Made by a program: the position numbers and the translations under genes. Positions 17,317 to 25,995 of a stretch of DNA of 64,000 nucleotides are shown piece by piece. Every line of letters begins with the position of its first letter. The stretch's first letter is position 1. Origin of the DNA: Hafnia alvei (GTDB lineage: Bacteria; Pseudomonadota; Gammaproteobacteria; Enterobacterales; Enterobacteriaceae); contig NZ_OZ061315.1 in assembly GCF_964063325.1 (NCBI RefSeq), positions 434,001 to 498,000 on the forward strand, read 5' to 3'. The notes beneath the pieces were generated by a model. It saw only the letters and a list, made by a program, of their open reading frames with translations. It was not told the DNA's origin and ran no database searches.

Positions 17317-18636
17317 TTAAGCCGTTGCGCGCGGCATGATGTTTGATCTGAACTTGGCAAAGATGAAAATGATGGCGAAGCACAGCGCCGGGATCAGTTC
17401 TGCGGTTGGGATGTTGCCCGCCGCATCGCTAACAAAGCCCATGACCGGTGTGACGATGCCGCCGCCGATGATGGTCATAACAATAATGGATGAGCCGTAT
17501 TTGGTGTCTTGGTCTAATCCCTTAATCCCTAAGGAGAAAATGGTTGGATATTGGATAGACATGAACATGCTGCACAGCGTGAGCGCGATGAGGCCAACGT
17601 GTCCGCCTGCCGCCGCAGAAATGATGCATAACAGCATGGAAATAAAGGCATAGATGGCTAAAACCTTGTGCGGCGCATAGTGACGAATAAGCCACGTTCC
17701 GCTAAAGCGCCCGATGAAGAAGCACACCATGGTGGCAGTGAGATAATTGGCGGCGAATCCTGGCGTGGTGCCTGGCAGCTCCTCAATGGCGTAACGGATC
17801 AGATAGCTCCAGCAGGCGGTTTGAGCCCCGACGTAGCAGAACTGCGCTAATACAGCCCAGCGCCAATGACGAATACGCAGCAAACGCGATACCGAAGCCA
17901 GCAGGGAGCCACCTTTATCATCACTATGCGCATCACTTTGGATGGTCGGGAATTTTGTGAAGGCAATCAGCAAGGCCACAAACAGTACAATGGCTACGAT
18001 CATCATGTAGGGAGACTGAACCGCCAGCACCAAGCTGTGGTTATAGGCCGCCAGCTGCTCCGGTGCCATTTGGCTTAACACTTCGGCTGGCTGATGTGGA
18101 ACATGAGATAAAATCAGTCCCTGACCAAAAACTACGGCAATAATGGCACCAAATGAGTTAAAGGTTTGGGCGAGATTAATTCTAAAATGTCCTGATTCTT
18201 CTGGCCCTAATACGGTAACAAAAGGATTAGCCGCCGTTTCTAAACAGCCAAGCCCAGCAGCTATGATAAACAACCCGATGAGAAATAAAGTGTAATTCAT
18301 TCCCTCGGCGGCAGGCCAAAATAGTGCGGCACCAATGGCGTAAAATAATAACCCAGTAATAATCCCTGCCTTGTAGCTGAGTTTTTTCATTAGTATTCCG
18401 GCAGGAATAGGGATTAGGAAGTAACCAAAATAAAATGCTGACTGTATAAGCCCTGCTTGGAAATTGGTTAAGGTAAATGCCTGCTGGAACTGAGGAAGTA
18501 AAATATCGTTTAAGTTGTTAGCGACAGCCCATAAAAAGAAAAGTGAACATAATAATGCAAAAGGAATTAAATAATTTCCTTTACGCTCATGACTGGCAAC
18601 GCGGTAGTTTTCTGACTGGATTGAAACGTTTCCCAT
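17317..18636 (-). CDS. fucP: L-fucose:H+ symporter FucP
   Basis: MFS permease of the FHS family with 439 residues and 12 predicted membrane segments. Visible features: LFFLWAVANNLNDILLPQFQ in TM1, where the Asn and Asp residues are conserved for sugar and proton binding in E. coli FucP, and GLGCLETAANPFVTVLGPEE in the first half. It is the first gene of the fucPIKUR transcript. The ATG at 18636 is preceded by GAGGGC. The 657-bp region upstream is shared with divergent fucAO. Confidence 0.96.
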   Translation of the reverse strand: MGNVSIQSENYRVASHERKGNYLIPFALLCSLFFLWAVANNLNDILLPQFQQAFTLTNFQAGLIQSAFYFGYFLIPIPAGILMKKLSYKAGIITGLLFYAIGAALFWPAAEGMNYTLFLIGLFIIAAGLGCLETAANPFVTVLGPEESGHFRINLAQTFNSFGAIIAVVFGQGLILSHVPHQPAEVLSQMAPEQLAAYNHSLVLAVQSPYMMIVAIVLFVALLIAFTKFPTIQSDAHSDDKGGSLLASVSRLLRIRHWRWAVLAQFCYVGAQTACWSYLIRYAIEELPGTTPGFAANYLTATMVCFFIGRFSGTWLIRHYAPHKVLAIYAFISMLLCIISAAAGGHVGLIALTLCSMFMSIQYPTIFSLGIKGLDQDTKYGSSIIVMTIIGGGIVTPVMGFVSDAAGNIPTAELIPALCFAIIFIFAKFRSNIMPRATA

Positions 18637-18669
18637 AGCGCCCTCGTTAGGTCATACAGAGATATTGTG

Positions 18670-18796
18670 TATACCCTTCATACTTGAAGCTGCATCGGTG
18701 TCGACTGCGCTTGGTCACCTGAATCACCGGCTAAAACCAGCTCATCGGGATGGACTCTCTTACAGTCTGGATGCAGCGCCAGTTATTTTTGGCATA
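18670..18796. repeat. Dispersed palindromic element, copy A (YPAL/ERIC-like)
   Basis: It begins TATACCCTTCATACTTGAAG and ends with TGCAGCGCCAGTTATTTTTG then GCATA, so the termini are roughly complementary. A second diverged copy occurs at 54500-54626. The ends resemble the intergenic palindromic elements of Yersinia and Serratia; the family name is by analogy from memory. It lies between fucP and its putative operators. Confidence 0.65.
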
Positions 18797-18988
18797 AATC
18801 TGTTCTTCTTCCGCAGTAACACGTTCAGGCACTCTCCGTTCAATCGGAGGCGGGGTGCAATCATGCCGTTTATGCGGTAAGTGAAGCTATTCTTAAAACA
18901 AAAAAGCACTAAAAGTATGAGTTCAGTCACATTCAATATTATTGGGGGCGGAAATGTGAAGGCAGTCACTTTAATAAATCAAAAAACA

Positions 18989-19121
18989 TGCCCGTTTTAA
19001 TCAAATAAGGCTTAAAAAACACAAATAGAATGCCCGATTGTTTTATTTTTAATTTAAACGGTCAGTTCTTGGTTTATTTTTTTGATTTGACCGTTTTTAT
19101 TTAATGAATTTTAAACGGACA
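18989..19121. promoter_or_regulatory. Operator array in the fucP-fucA intergenic region
   Basis: Five copies of AAACGGNCA or its complement: 18989-18997 (complement), 19031-19039 (complement, one mismatch), 19056-19064, 19088-19096 (complement) and 19113-19121. Four of them form two identical-geometry units, TGNCCG(T/A)TT-N16-AAACGGNCA, at 19031-19064 and 19088-19121. Likely bound by FucR to control both divergent transcripts; that link is inference. Confidence 0.65.
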
Positions 19122-19170
19122 TTTTTCTTTTCCTATTTATGCACTTTTTATGTAATGGCGATGTAATTCT

Positions 19171-19186
19171 ATTGAGCTGTGTCACA
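19171..19186. promoter_or_regulatory. Candidate CRP site upstream of fucA
   Basis: ATTGA-N6-TCACA matches one perfect half (TCACA) and one weak half of the TGTGA-N6-TCACA consensus, 108 bp before the fucA start. Cyclic-AMP control would fit a sugar regulon. Confidence 0.45.
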
Positions 19187-19293
19187 TATTTTAATCAGGG
19201 TTTTTATTGTTGTTCTCTACAGGATAAATATGACAGCTACCAACACCGTTATTTTTAAATGACTGATTCCATCAATAATCAGAGAGGCAACAA

Positions 19294-19941
19294 ATGGAAA
19301 GAGACTCATTGGCTCGCGAAATAATTCATACCTGCTTGGAAATGACACGTCTGGGCCTAAATCAGGGAACCGCGGGGAATGTCAGCGTGCGCTACCGCGA
19401 TGGGATGCTGATTACCCCAACGGGTATTCCTTATGAGAATTTGACCGAGTCACATATTGTTTATATCGATCAGCATGGGAAACACGATGAGGGGAAAGTG
19501 CCCTCCAGTGAATGGCGTTTTCATCAGGTGGCGTATCAAACGCGCCCAGAAGCCAATGCGGTGGTGCACAACCATGCGGTGAACTGTACGGCGGTTTCTA
19601 TTCTGAATCGCCCCATCCCAGCCATTCATTACATGATTGCCGCCGCCGGTGGCAGCACCATTCCCTGCGCGCCCTATGCGACGTTTGGTACCAAACAACT
19701 CTCTGAGTATGTCGCCGTTGCGTTGAAAAATCGCAAAGCCACGCTGTTACAGCATCACGGCATGATTGCCTGCGAAGCGAATTTACAAAAGGCTTTATGG
19801 TTGGCCCACGAGGTTGAAGTTTTAGCCGAGCTTTATTTAGCAACGTTGCCAATCGTTGATCCGGTACCGGTATTGTCTGATGAAGAGATCGCCATTGTGT
19901 TGGAGAAATTCAAGACTTATGGCCTGCGAGTGGAAGAGTAG
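19294..19941 (+). CDS. fucA: L-fuculose-1-phosphate aldolase FucA
   Basis: Class II zinc aldolase that splits L-fuculose-1-phosphate into dihydroxyacetone phosphate and L-lactaldehyde. It has 215 residues, the same as E. coli. GTAGNVSVRY binds phosphate, and zinc ligands are in AVVHNHAVNCTA (His-x-His) and in LLQHHGMIACE. ATG at 19294 has an AGAGAGG site. It is 36 bp upstream of fucO, so the pair forms one operon divergent from fucPIKUR. Confidence 0.97.
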   Translation: MERDSLAREIIHTCLEMTRLGLNQGTAGNVSVRYRDGMLITPTGIPYENLTESHIVYIDQHGKHDEGKVPSSEWRFHQVAYQTRPEANAVVHNHAVNCTAVSILNRPIPAIHYMIAAAGGSTIPCAPYATFGTKQLSEYVAVALKNRKATLLQHHGMIACEANLQKALWLAHEVEVLAELYLATLPIVDPVPVLSDEEIAIVLEKFKTYGLRVEE

Positions 19942-19977
19942 CGCGGCGACAATATTTCTCACTAAGGGGTTTTCATT

Positions 19978-21126
19978 ATGACAAATCGAATGATTTTGAA
20001 TGAAACATCGTGGTTTGGTCGTGGCGCGGTGAATGAGTTAGTGCCGGAGGTTTTGCGCCGCGGCTATGGTAAAGCGTTGATCGTGACCGACGCTCAGTTG
20101 GTTGCCTGTGGCGTGGTGGAAAAGGTGACTGCTAAACTTGATGCTGCCGGATTGGAATATCAGATTTTTGATCGCGTGGTGCCTAATCCCACTATCGCCG
20201 TTGTGCAGCGTGGGCTGGCAACGTTTAACGCGAGTGGAGCCGATTATCTGATCGCCATTGGCGGTGGTTCACCGCAGGATACCTGCAAAGCCATTGGCAT
20301 CATCAGCGCTAACCCTGAGTTTGAGGATGTGCGCAGTTTGGAAGGCGTAGCGCCGACTCATAGCCCAAGCGTGCCGATTTTAGCGATTCCAACCACGGCA
20401 GGAACGGCGGCTGAAGTGACCATTAATTACGTGATCACCGATGAGGAAAATCGCCGGAAGTTTGTTTGTGTCGATCCTCACGATATCCCGCTGGTGGCCT
20501 TTATCGACGCCGATATGATGGACGGCATGCCTGCCAGTTTGAAAGCCGCAACGGGCGTGGATGCGCTTACCCATGCGATTGAGGGATTTATCACGCGTGG
20601 CGCATGGGAGCTTACCGATACGCTGCATCTGAAGGCGATTGAAATCATTGCTCGTTCGCTGCGTAGCTCAGTTGCCGGTCTGCCTGAGGCGGTTGAAGAT
20701 ATGGCGCTAGGGCAATATGTGGCGGGGATGGGATTTTCTAACGTGGGATTAGGCTTGGTGCACGGTATGGCCCATCCGCTTGGCGCGTTTTATAACACCC
20801 CGCACGGTGTTGCCAACGCGATTTTACTGCCTCATGTCATGCGTTATAACGCCGCATATACCGGTGAAAAATACCGCCAGATTGCGCAGGCGATGGGGGT
20901 TGATGTGGTTCATGCCTCGTTAGAACAGGCGCGAGAAGCGGCGATTCAAGCGGTAGAGAAACTGAATAGTGACGTGGGTATTCCCGCTTCGCTGAAAGAA
21001 GTTGGCGTGCGTGAGGAAGATATCGCTGAGTTGGCACAGGCTGCGTTTGACGATGTTTGCACCGGAGGGAACCCGCGCGAGGCGAAAATCGCAGAGATCA
21101 GGGCGCTGTATCGGGCGGCAATGTGA
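19978..21126 (+). CDS. fucO: Lactaldehyde reductase FucO
   Basis: Iron-dependent group III alcohol dehydrogenase that reduces L-lactaldehyde to 1,2-propanediol with NADH during anaerobic fucose use. It has 382 residues as in E. coli. NAD-binding GGGSPQDTCKAIG and iron-ligand regions (DALTHAIEGF, HGMAHPLGAFYNTPHGVANA) are present. AAGGGG precedes the ATG. It follows fucA in the fucAO operon. No plain terminator follows directly; a cluster of hairpins begins 157 bp downstream. Confidence 0.96.
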   Translation: MTNRMILNETSWFGRGAVNELVPEVLRRGYGKALIVTDAQLVACGVVEKVTAKLDAAGLEYQIFDRVVPNPTIAVVQRGLATFNASGADYLIAIGGGSPQDTCKAIGIISANPEFEDVRSLEGVAPTHSPSVPILAIPTTAGTAAEVTINYVITDEENRRKFVCVDPHDIPLVAFIDADMMDGMPASLKAATGVDALTHAIEGFITRGAWELTDTLHLKAIEIIARSLRSSVAGLPEAVEDMALGQYVAGMGFSNVGLGLVHGMAHPLGAFYNTPHGVANAILLPHVMRYNAAYTGEKYRQIAQAMGVDVVHASLEQAREAAIQAVEKLNSDVGIPASLKEVGVREEDIAELAQAAFDDVCTGGNPREAKIAEIRALYRAAM

Positions 21127-21283
21127 AGGTTTGTATGCTGAGCTAAGTGAAGGCTTAAGTGTAATATTTCGGACGCCAATTAGCTCATGCACTTCCATGA
21201 AGCAAAGAAACTGATTTTCGAAAAGGGTAGGCCTTTGTGCCGAAAGCTCTGAGGGCAGTTTGTCTAAGCATTGGCAGGGCGAG

Positions 21284-21407
21284 CCACGCAGACAGGACGT
21301 CTGCGTGGAGTTTGGGGCGCCCGGGATGGGCGATACCAAACCGGAGCGAAAATGCCATCTCGGATAAAAGCGCGCGAGTTAAGAGGCCGCGCGCTGGCGG
21401 CCTCTTA
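21284..21407. repeat. Cluster of three strong hairpins after fucO
   Basis: In the 358-bp gap between convergent fucO and hdeD three hairpins occur: CCACGCAGAC/GTCTGCGTGG (21284-21308, loop AGGAC); GTTTGG/CCAAAC enclosing GCGCCC-GGGAT-GGGCG (21310-21341); and an 11-bp TAAGAGGCCGC/GCGGCCTCTTA (21380-21407). The last may terminate fucO. Together they look like a structured, possibly dispersed intergenic element. I see no credible gene in the gap. Confidence 0.6.
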
Positions 21408-21484
21408 TCGGACGCCTACACCAAGGATTTCATAGTTGTATTGCTTCTAATAGGCGGACGAAACCTTTCACCTATATTTCAAAA

Positions 21485-22057
21485 TTAAGCCTCTCGCTTA
21501 AACATCCCCGCGATCTGGAAGCAGCTGAAAGAGCTAAACAGCATTTCAATCCCAACGATGGTAGTGACCAGCGTGAATGACATGGCTGGGCCAGCGGTAA
21601 TAAACATGGCGGCAATTGCCAAGTCTAAAATCCCAATGATGATTTGCAGCCATCCTCCGCTCACGCCACGCAGTTTGAAACCGGCACTTAAACGAATAAT
21701 ACCGCCGATGGCAAATAGGGTTGCTAGGATCACCGACATGGTGAAAATCCCGACCAACGGATTGGTAATAAATACGTAGCCCATAATGATGTATGCGGCG
21801 CCCATTAGAATGCCTGCCACCATCGGCCAGAAATTACGTGTGCGGTTAGCAATCATCCCAATAATCAAACCCAGACCGCTGAGCACAAACAGCGTGCCCA
21901 CAATGGCACTTAGCGCGGCACCGGAAGCAAAGGGGTTAATCAGGCAGAAAATTCCGCCTAATAGCAGCAGAAAGGAAATGACTAACAGCAAAGTACGCTG
22001 TTTTTTGAGAAAGTTTCCATCTAAACCGAGCAAACTTTTACGATCGATATTTAACAT
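21485..22057 (-). CDS. hdeD: HdeD family acid-resistance membrane protein
   Basis: A 190-residue inner-membrane protein of the DUF308/HdeD family with six hydrophobic segments. Shared features with E. coli HdeD include FLKKQR near the N-terminus, SGLGLIIGMIANRTRNFWP and GGWLQIIIGILDLAIA. HdeD contributes to acid resistance at high cell density in E. coli. The start chosen is the ATG at 22057 (MLNIDRKSLLGLD), which aligns with E. coli; 28 further upstream codons are open but look non-coding. It is not accompanied by hdeAB. Confidence 0.9.
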   Translation of the reverse strand: MLNIDRKSLLGLDGNFLKKQRTLLLVISFLLLLGGIFCLINPFASGAALSAIVGTLFVLSGLGLIIGMIANRTRNFWPMVAGILMGAAYIIMGYVFITNPLVGIFTMSVILATLFAIGGIIRLSAGFKLRGVSGGWLQIIIGILDLAIAAMFITAGPAMSFTLVTTIVGIEMLFSSFSCFQIAGMFKREA

Positions 22058-22203
22058 GATGACACTCCATTTTCGAGGTTGCGTTCGGTAGCTAAATCTC
22101 TGGCTTATTATAGCCATACGACAAGTATACTGTGGGTGCAAAGAATGTCGGAAATCGGTCTAATCAAAGATGGAAAGCAATGCTGCCAGCGATGGGGAAT
22201 ATA

Positions 22204-22232
22204 AAGAAAAAAGCCACCGCAGGCGGTGGCTT
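22204..22232 (-). terminator. Intrinsic terminator of the yhjX-type gene
   Basis: On the minus strand, GCCACCG/CGGTGGC with a 4-nt loop is followed by TTTTTTC. It lies 28 bp beyond the stop codon of the transporter. Confidence 0.85.
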
Positions 22233-22259
22233 AGTGCAGGTGTTACTTCAAAACTAGAT

Positions 22260-23486
22260 TTAGACGTGGGCTAGCTGGTTATGCTCTTCACGATGTCCCG
22301 GCATGCGGATGGTTGCGGACAGCACCAGTGAAATCACCAGCAGAGTCATAATCACCGAGAAGGTCACGATGAAGCCGCCAAACATTGACGCGATGATAGA
22401 ACCAATGATGCTGCCGATACCAAAGCCCAGATACAGCAGGCCGTAGTTTTTAGTCAGGTTGTTTAAGCCAAAGAAGTCACTGACCAGCGATGGATATACG
22501 GTAATGGTGCCGCCGAAGCTGAAGGCGATGCAGGCAACGGAGGCGAAGAACAGGCCTTCATTCAAAGGCACGAACAGCAGTGTACCCATACCGATAAGAG
22601 AAATGACCTGAGCCAGAGAGATAACGCGAATACGTGCCATTTTGTCAGACAGGATGCCCAGTACCAAGCGACCACTCAGGTTAGCAATGGCAATCACGGT
22701 CACGGCGCTAGCGGCAGTCATGGCAGGCAGATGAACCATGCCTTCACCGATATCTTTCGCCACACCAATCACATACAGGCCACTCATGCAGGCGGTTAGG
22801 AACATCAGTGCCAGCATCCAGTACTGTGGCTGACGCACGGCTTCTGCCAGTGTGTAATCCTGCGCGGTGCTTTCACCTTGCGCACTTGATGTAGCAACTT
22901 CTTGTTTTGGAGCATCTTTCATCAGCATTGCCCCGGCCATCACCATCACCATGGCGATGCCGCCCCAAATCATGAAGGTGTTTTCCAAGCCGTAAGCGGC
23001 TAGCAGGCTGGTATCGATATATTTGAAACCAAGGCTACCTAAACCATAGGCACCAATGGCGCAGGCTGAAATCATACCTTTACGCTCAGGGAACCATTTT
23101 ACGCAGTTAGACAGCGTCATCAGGTAACCAGCACCATCGGCAAGTCCGACCAAAATACCGGCGCTGAGATACAGCATGATCAGGTTGTTCGAGTGCGCGG
23201 TTAAGCAGAAACCCAGCGCTAGCACCACACCAGCGGCGATAGTGACGTTGCGTACGCCGAAACGGTCCTGCAATTTACCCGCAACGGAAGAGGCCACGGC
23301 AAGTGCCAGACTCAGCAGGCCGAAGGAAAAGGCCACGCGGCTGATGGGTTCGTCTAGTTTTTCAGACAGAGGGCCGTTGAATAGGCTCCAGGTATAAACG
23401 GAACCCAGAGCGAACTGAGTAATGATGGTGCCAACCAGTGTTAGCCAGCGGGTGCGATTGTAATTTTGCATGCCAGTCATATTCAT
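22260..23486 (-). CDS. yhjX: MFS transporter of the YhjX/OxlT type
   Basis: A 408-residue, 12-helix major facilitator protein very close to E. coli YhjX. The N-terminus TRWLTLVGTIITQFALGSVY, NCVKWFPERKGMISA and FLTACMSGLYVIGVAKDI are diagnostic. In E. coli yhjX is the main target of the pyruvate-responsive YpdA/YpdB two-component system; the substrate is thought to be a carboxylate but is not settled. ATG at 23486 is used, and another ATG five codons in is possible. A YpdB-like tandem site lies upstream at 23562-23592, supporting the same regulation here. Confidence 0.9.
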   Translation of the reverse strand: MNMTGMQNYNRTRWLTLVGTIITQFALGSVYTWSLFNGPLSEKLDEPISRVAFSFGLLSLALAVASSVAGKLQDRFGVRNVTIAAGVVLALGFCLTAHSNNLIMLYLSAGILVGLADGAGYLMTLSNCVKWFPERKGMISACAIGAYGLGSLGFKYIDTSLLAAYGLENTFMIWGGIAMVMVMAGAMLMKDAPKQEVATSSAQGESTAQDYTLAEAVRQPQYWMLALMFLTACMSGLYVIGVAKDIGEGMVHLPAMTAASAVTVIAIANLSGRLVLGILSDKMARIRVISLAQVISLIGMGTLLFVPLNEGLFFASVACIAFSFGGTITVYPSLVSDFFGLNNLTKNYGLLYLGFGIGSIIGSIIASMFGGFIVTFSVIMTLLVISLVLSATIRMPGHREEHNQLAHV

Positions 23487-23561
23487 GATGCTGCTCCAGA
23501 TAAATATTTATTAACTGTGAGTATGTTAAGGCTATCTATAGGGCAGCGATCCATTCTGGGA

Positions 23562-23592
23562 ATGAACAGCCTGAGTGCAGGAATGAAATGCA
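23562..23592 (-). promoter_or_regulatory. YpdB-like tandem binding site upstream of yhjX
   Basis: On the minus strand, TGCATTTCAT (23583-23592) and GGCTGTTCAT (23562-23571) are separated by exactly 11 bp. This matches the YpdB arrangement known in E. coli, GGCATTTCAT-N11-GGCATTTCAT, with one and two mismatches. It lies 76 bp from the yhjX start. Confidence 0.6.
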
Positions 23593-23702
23593 TTAAAGCA
23601 GGAGTGAATGAACGAAAAACGGGGTAAAAGAAGGTGATTCAGGGTGATCCACAATTGATGTGGATCACAATTTTCTCATATTAATTCACTGGGAGGGCCG
23701 TT

Positions 23703-24002
23703 TTAGAGCGGTGTTTCCACCAAAACTCCCGTGGAAAGGCAGAAGCATCCGCTGATTATGTTAGTGGGAATATTGACGGATTCACCGGCGATGAGCAGAT
23801 GAGTCTCTGCGCCAACGGTAAATTCAAACTCTCCGCTAACCACATGCGTGGTGTTACCTTGCATCTGCTTGCGTAGCTGGCTAAAAGCACCAGACTCAAA
23901 CGTTAACTCAGCGGCCGGTTTGCCGTTTCTGATAACTCCGCTACGGCGGGTGATGCCCACGCCATATTCTTCAGCCGGAGTCTGTGCTTTGAATGTCTCC
24001 AT
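23703..24002 (-). CDS. Small cupin-fold protein
   Basis: A 99-residue protein with one cupin-like beta-barrel. The core reads THVVSGEFEFTVGAETHLL, then GESVNIPTNIISG. Glycine and proline turn positions of cupins are kept, but the usual His-x-His metal motif is reduced to a single His before VVSGEFEF, so metal binding is doubtful. ATG at 24002 is preceded by AAGGATAGG. It stands alone, transcribed toward yhjX. I considered the nucleoside phosphorylase PpnP family, but the sequence does not match it. Function unknown. Confidence 0.75.
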   Translation of the reverse strand: METFKAQTPAEEYGVGITRRSGVIRNGKPAAELTFESGAFSQLRKQMQGNTTHVVSGEFEFTVGAETHLLIAGESVNIPTNIISGCFCLSTGVLVETPL

Positions 24003-24375
24003 GAAACCTATCCTTATTGTTGCGGTTTTTTGTTTCTATGTGAGTTGCTAAAAAAAGCAGGGCACAGCCTAACACTCTGGCTGCAAACAAGCATCAACGC
24101 AGGGGGAATTCGCGGGAATAAAGCTGATTCGGCGTGATTTTAATCAGATAATTCTCGCTAGGCGCATCACCGCTTGAAGCACGTAAAATGCAGGCATACA
24201 CTAGCGCGTCGATCGATTCCGAGATCGTCAGTCCCTGTCTGATTTTGACGAAAGCCGTTTTTAACGAACATTGTTTCCGGTGGAAATTATTTCCAGCGAA
24301 CATTGTTTTTAATGAATACCGTTTCTAAAAGTTCTGCCGCAGGTTTTTCTCCATCCGTTACAAAACACCTTAATT
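24003..24375. other. Gene-poor gap between the cupin gene and bestrophin gene
   Basis: This 373-bp stretch holds divergent promoters by position. A 69-residue minus-strand frame (24094-24303, ATG start) lacks a ribosome site and any recognisable motif, so I do not call it a gene. Nothing else is evident. Confidence 0.5.
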
Positions 24376-25293
24376 ATGATTGTTAGACCCCAACAACATT
24401 GGTTTCGCCGCCTATTTGTGTGGCATGGCTCCGTGTTACCTAAAATTCTCTTCCGCTTAAGTTTAAATTTTGGTTTTGCCTGCATCGCTGTGGTTTGTTA
24501 TCTGTGGCATGAAATGTTGGATGTGAATCTGACGTTGGCTCCATTTAGCCTGCTGGGCGTTGCCATTGCGATCTTTCTCGGGTTTCGCAACAACGCCAGC
24601 TATGCGCGTTTTACCGAGGCGCGCCTGCTGTGGGGGAATTTGCTCATCACCGAACGTTCGCTGCTGAGGGAAGTTAAAAGCCTGATGCCAGATCCGGCAG
24701 AACAGGCGCGCTATTTCACTTCGCTGCTGATTGCGTTCACCTACTGCCTGAAGCATCAACTGCGTAAAACCGATATGCGTATTGATGTGGACCGGCTGCT
24801 GGCGCCATCGGAGCGTAATTCGGTGCTCAATAGCCATTCTCCCTGTAATACGCTGTTGTTGAAAATGGGGATGTGGTTAGGTGAACAGCGTCGATTGGGA
24901 CGGATTAGCGACATCAGTTTTCATTCGATAGATAGCAACTTGAACCATCTTTCTTCTATTCTTGGCGGCTGTGAACGAATCTCCAATACGCCGATCCCGT
25001 TTGCCTATAGCCTGATTGTGCATCGCACCGTTTACTTATTCTGCGCGTTGCTGCCATTTGCCTTGGTGTCGGATTTACACTACCTCACGCCGCTGGTGTC
25101 GGTGTTTATTTCCTATACCTTTATCTCGTTGGATTCACTGGCTGAAGAACTGGAAGATCCCTTTGGCATGGCGCCGAACGATCTGCCGCTCAATGCGATT
25201 TCTGCCACGATAGAGATTAATCTGCGAGAAATGATTGAAGATGATGAGAAGCCGATCCCGATGAAGCCGGATCATCATTGTTTGTTGAGTTGA
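24376..25293 (+). CDS. yneE: Bestrophin-like inner membrane protein (YneE family)
   Basis: A 305-residue member of the bestrophin/UPF0187 family, of which bacterial examples form ion channels. It begins MIVRPQQHWFRRLFVWHGSVLP, shared with E. coli YneE. It contains FLGFRNNASYARFTEARLLWG, the family core, four hydrophobic segments, and the acidic motif LDSLAEELEDPFGMAPNDLPL after the last one. It is a stand-alone gene followed by a REP-like repeat. The ion specificity cannot be inferred. Confidence 0.88.
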   Translation: MIVRPQQHWFRRLFVWHGSVLPKILFRLSLNFGFACIAVVCYLWHEMLDVNLTLAPFSLLGVAIAIFLGFRNNASYARFTEARLLWGNLLITERSLLREVKSLMPDPAEQARYFTSLLIAFTYCLKHQLRKTDMRIDVDRLLAPSERNSVLNSHSPCNTLLLKMGMWLGEQRRLGRISDISFHSIDSNLNHLSSILGGCERISNTPIPFAYSLIVHRTVYLFCALLPFALVSDLHYLTPLVSVFISYTFISLDSLAEELEDPFGMAPNDLPLNAISATIEINLREMIEDDEKPIPMKPDHHCLLS

Positions 25294-25324
25294 GTTTTAC
25301 CTCCTCCCATCTTTAACACGATTG

Positions 25325-25433
25325 CCCCCACCCCAACCCTCCCCCTCGCAGGGGAGGGAGCTTATCTGTGCTCGTTACTAATCAGGTGCTCGGTCTGCTC
25401 CTCCCCCTGCAAAGGGGGAGGCTGGGAGGGGGT
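25325..25433. repeat. REP/BIME-like inverted pair between yneE and ylaC
   Basis: C-rich arm CCCCCACCCCAACCCTCCCC at 25325 and G-rich arm AGGCTGGGAGGGGG at the right end, with hairpins CCCTCCCC/GGGGAGGG and CTCCCCCT/AGGGGGAG between. It is the same family as 15343-15445 and 4801-4834. Confidence 0.8.
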
Positions 25434-25455
25434 TGCTAACAATTAAATAGGGCAA

Positions 25456-25926
25456 TCAAACCGGCGATCGATTCTGCCCCACGGCAAAGATATCGTAGAA
25501 CGACAGTTCAGATTTTCGCTGCATAATGGCGCGTAGCTTCTGTTTGCGTGATTCATCTACCTGAGATGATTGCAGAATACTGTCGACCAGCGCGTCCGGT
25601 ACCATTCGCGTGTTATACCATTCGCCATTGAAGCATACGCGCAGGTCCAGAACGTCGATATCGTCGTAGTGATAGCGTGGGTTGACGTCAAAAAAGAAGA
25701 ACAGGTTTAATCCCACAAACAGCAGCGTCATCACCCATGTCACGTCTGCCAGTGTTTCTGACTGCAACATCACCGCCAGCGTAGCCGCATAGGCCAGATA
25801 CATTCCCACGAATAACCCGGGATGTTTTTTAATAAAACTGATGCTAAAGCGTGGGCGATTATCGCGGTGTTCGGCTTTATTCACCCTGTCGATTTCTTCT
25901 TTAAGGATGCGTTCAATTTCGCTCAT
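25456..25926 (-). CDS. ylaC: Inner membrane protein YlaC
   Basis: A 156-residue protein matching E. coli YlaC in length and sequence, with the signature KPRFSISFIKKHPGLFVGMY-like block near residue 25. Two membrane segments (about residues 37-55 and 62-78) precede a cytoplasmic region with FNGEWYNTRMVP and SELSFYDIF. Function is unknown. It is downstream of the bd-oxidase genes on the same strand with a 69-bp gap, so cotranscription is possible but not shown. Confidence 0.9.
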   Translation of the reverse strand: MSEIERILKEEIDRVNKAEHRDNRPRFSISFIKKHPGLFVGMYLAYAATLAVMLQSETLADVTWVMTLLFVGLNLFFFFDVNPRYHYDDIDVLDLRVCFNGEWYNTRMVPDALVDSILQSSQVDESRKQKLRAIMQRKSELSFYDIFAVGQNRSPV

Positions 25927-25995
25927 GGTCGTTCACCTGTATTAATGTTACAGCTTGATAACATAATTCTATCATTTTTGTGTGGTTAATGGCGC

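Noticed and set aside
23703..24002. Nucleoside phosphorylase PpnP
   Set aside because: Length is similar, but the sequence lacks PpnP motifs; only a generic cupin call is justified.
24094..24303. 69-codon minus-strand ORF in the cupin-yneE gap
   Set aside because: No ribosome-binding site and no recognisable motif; the gap is short and likely holds promoters.
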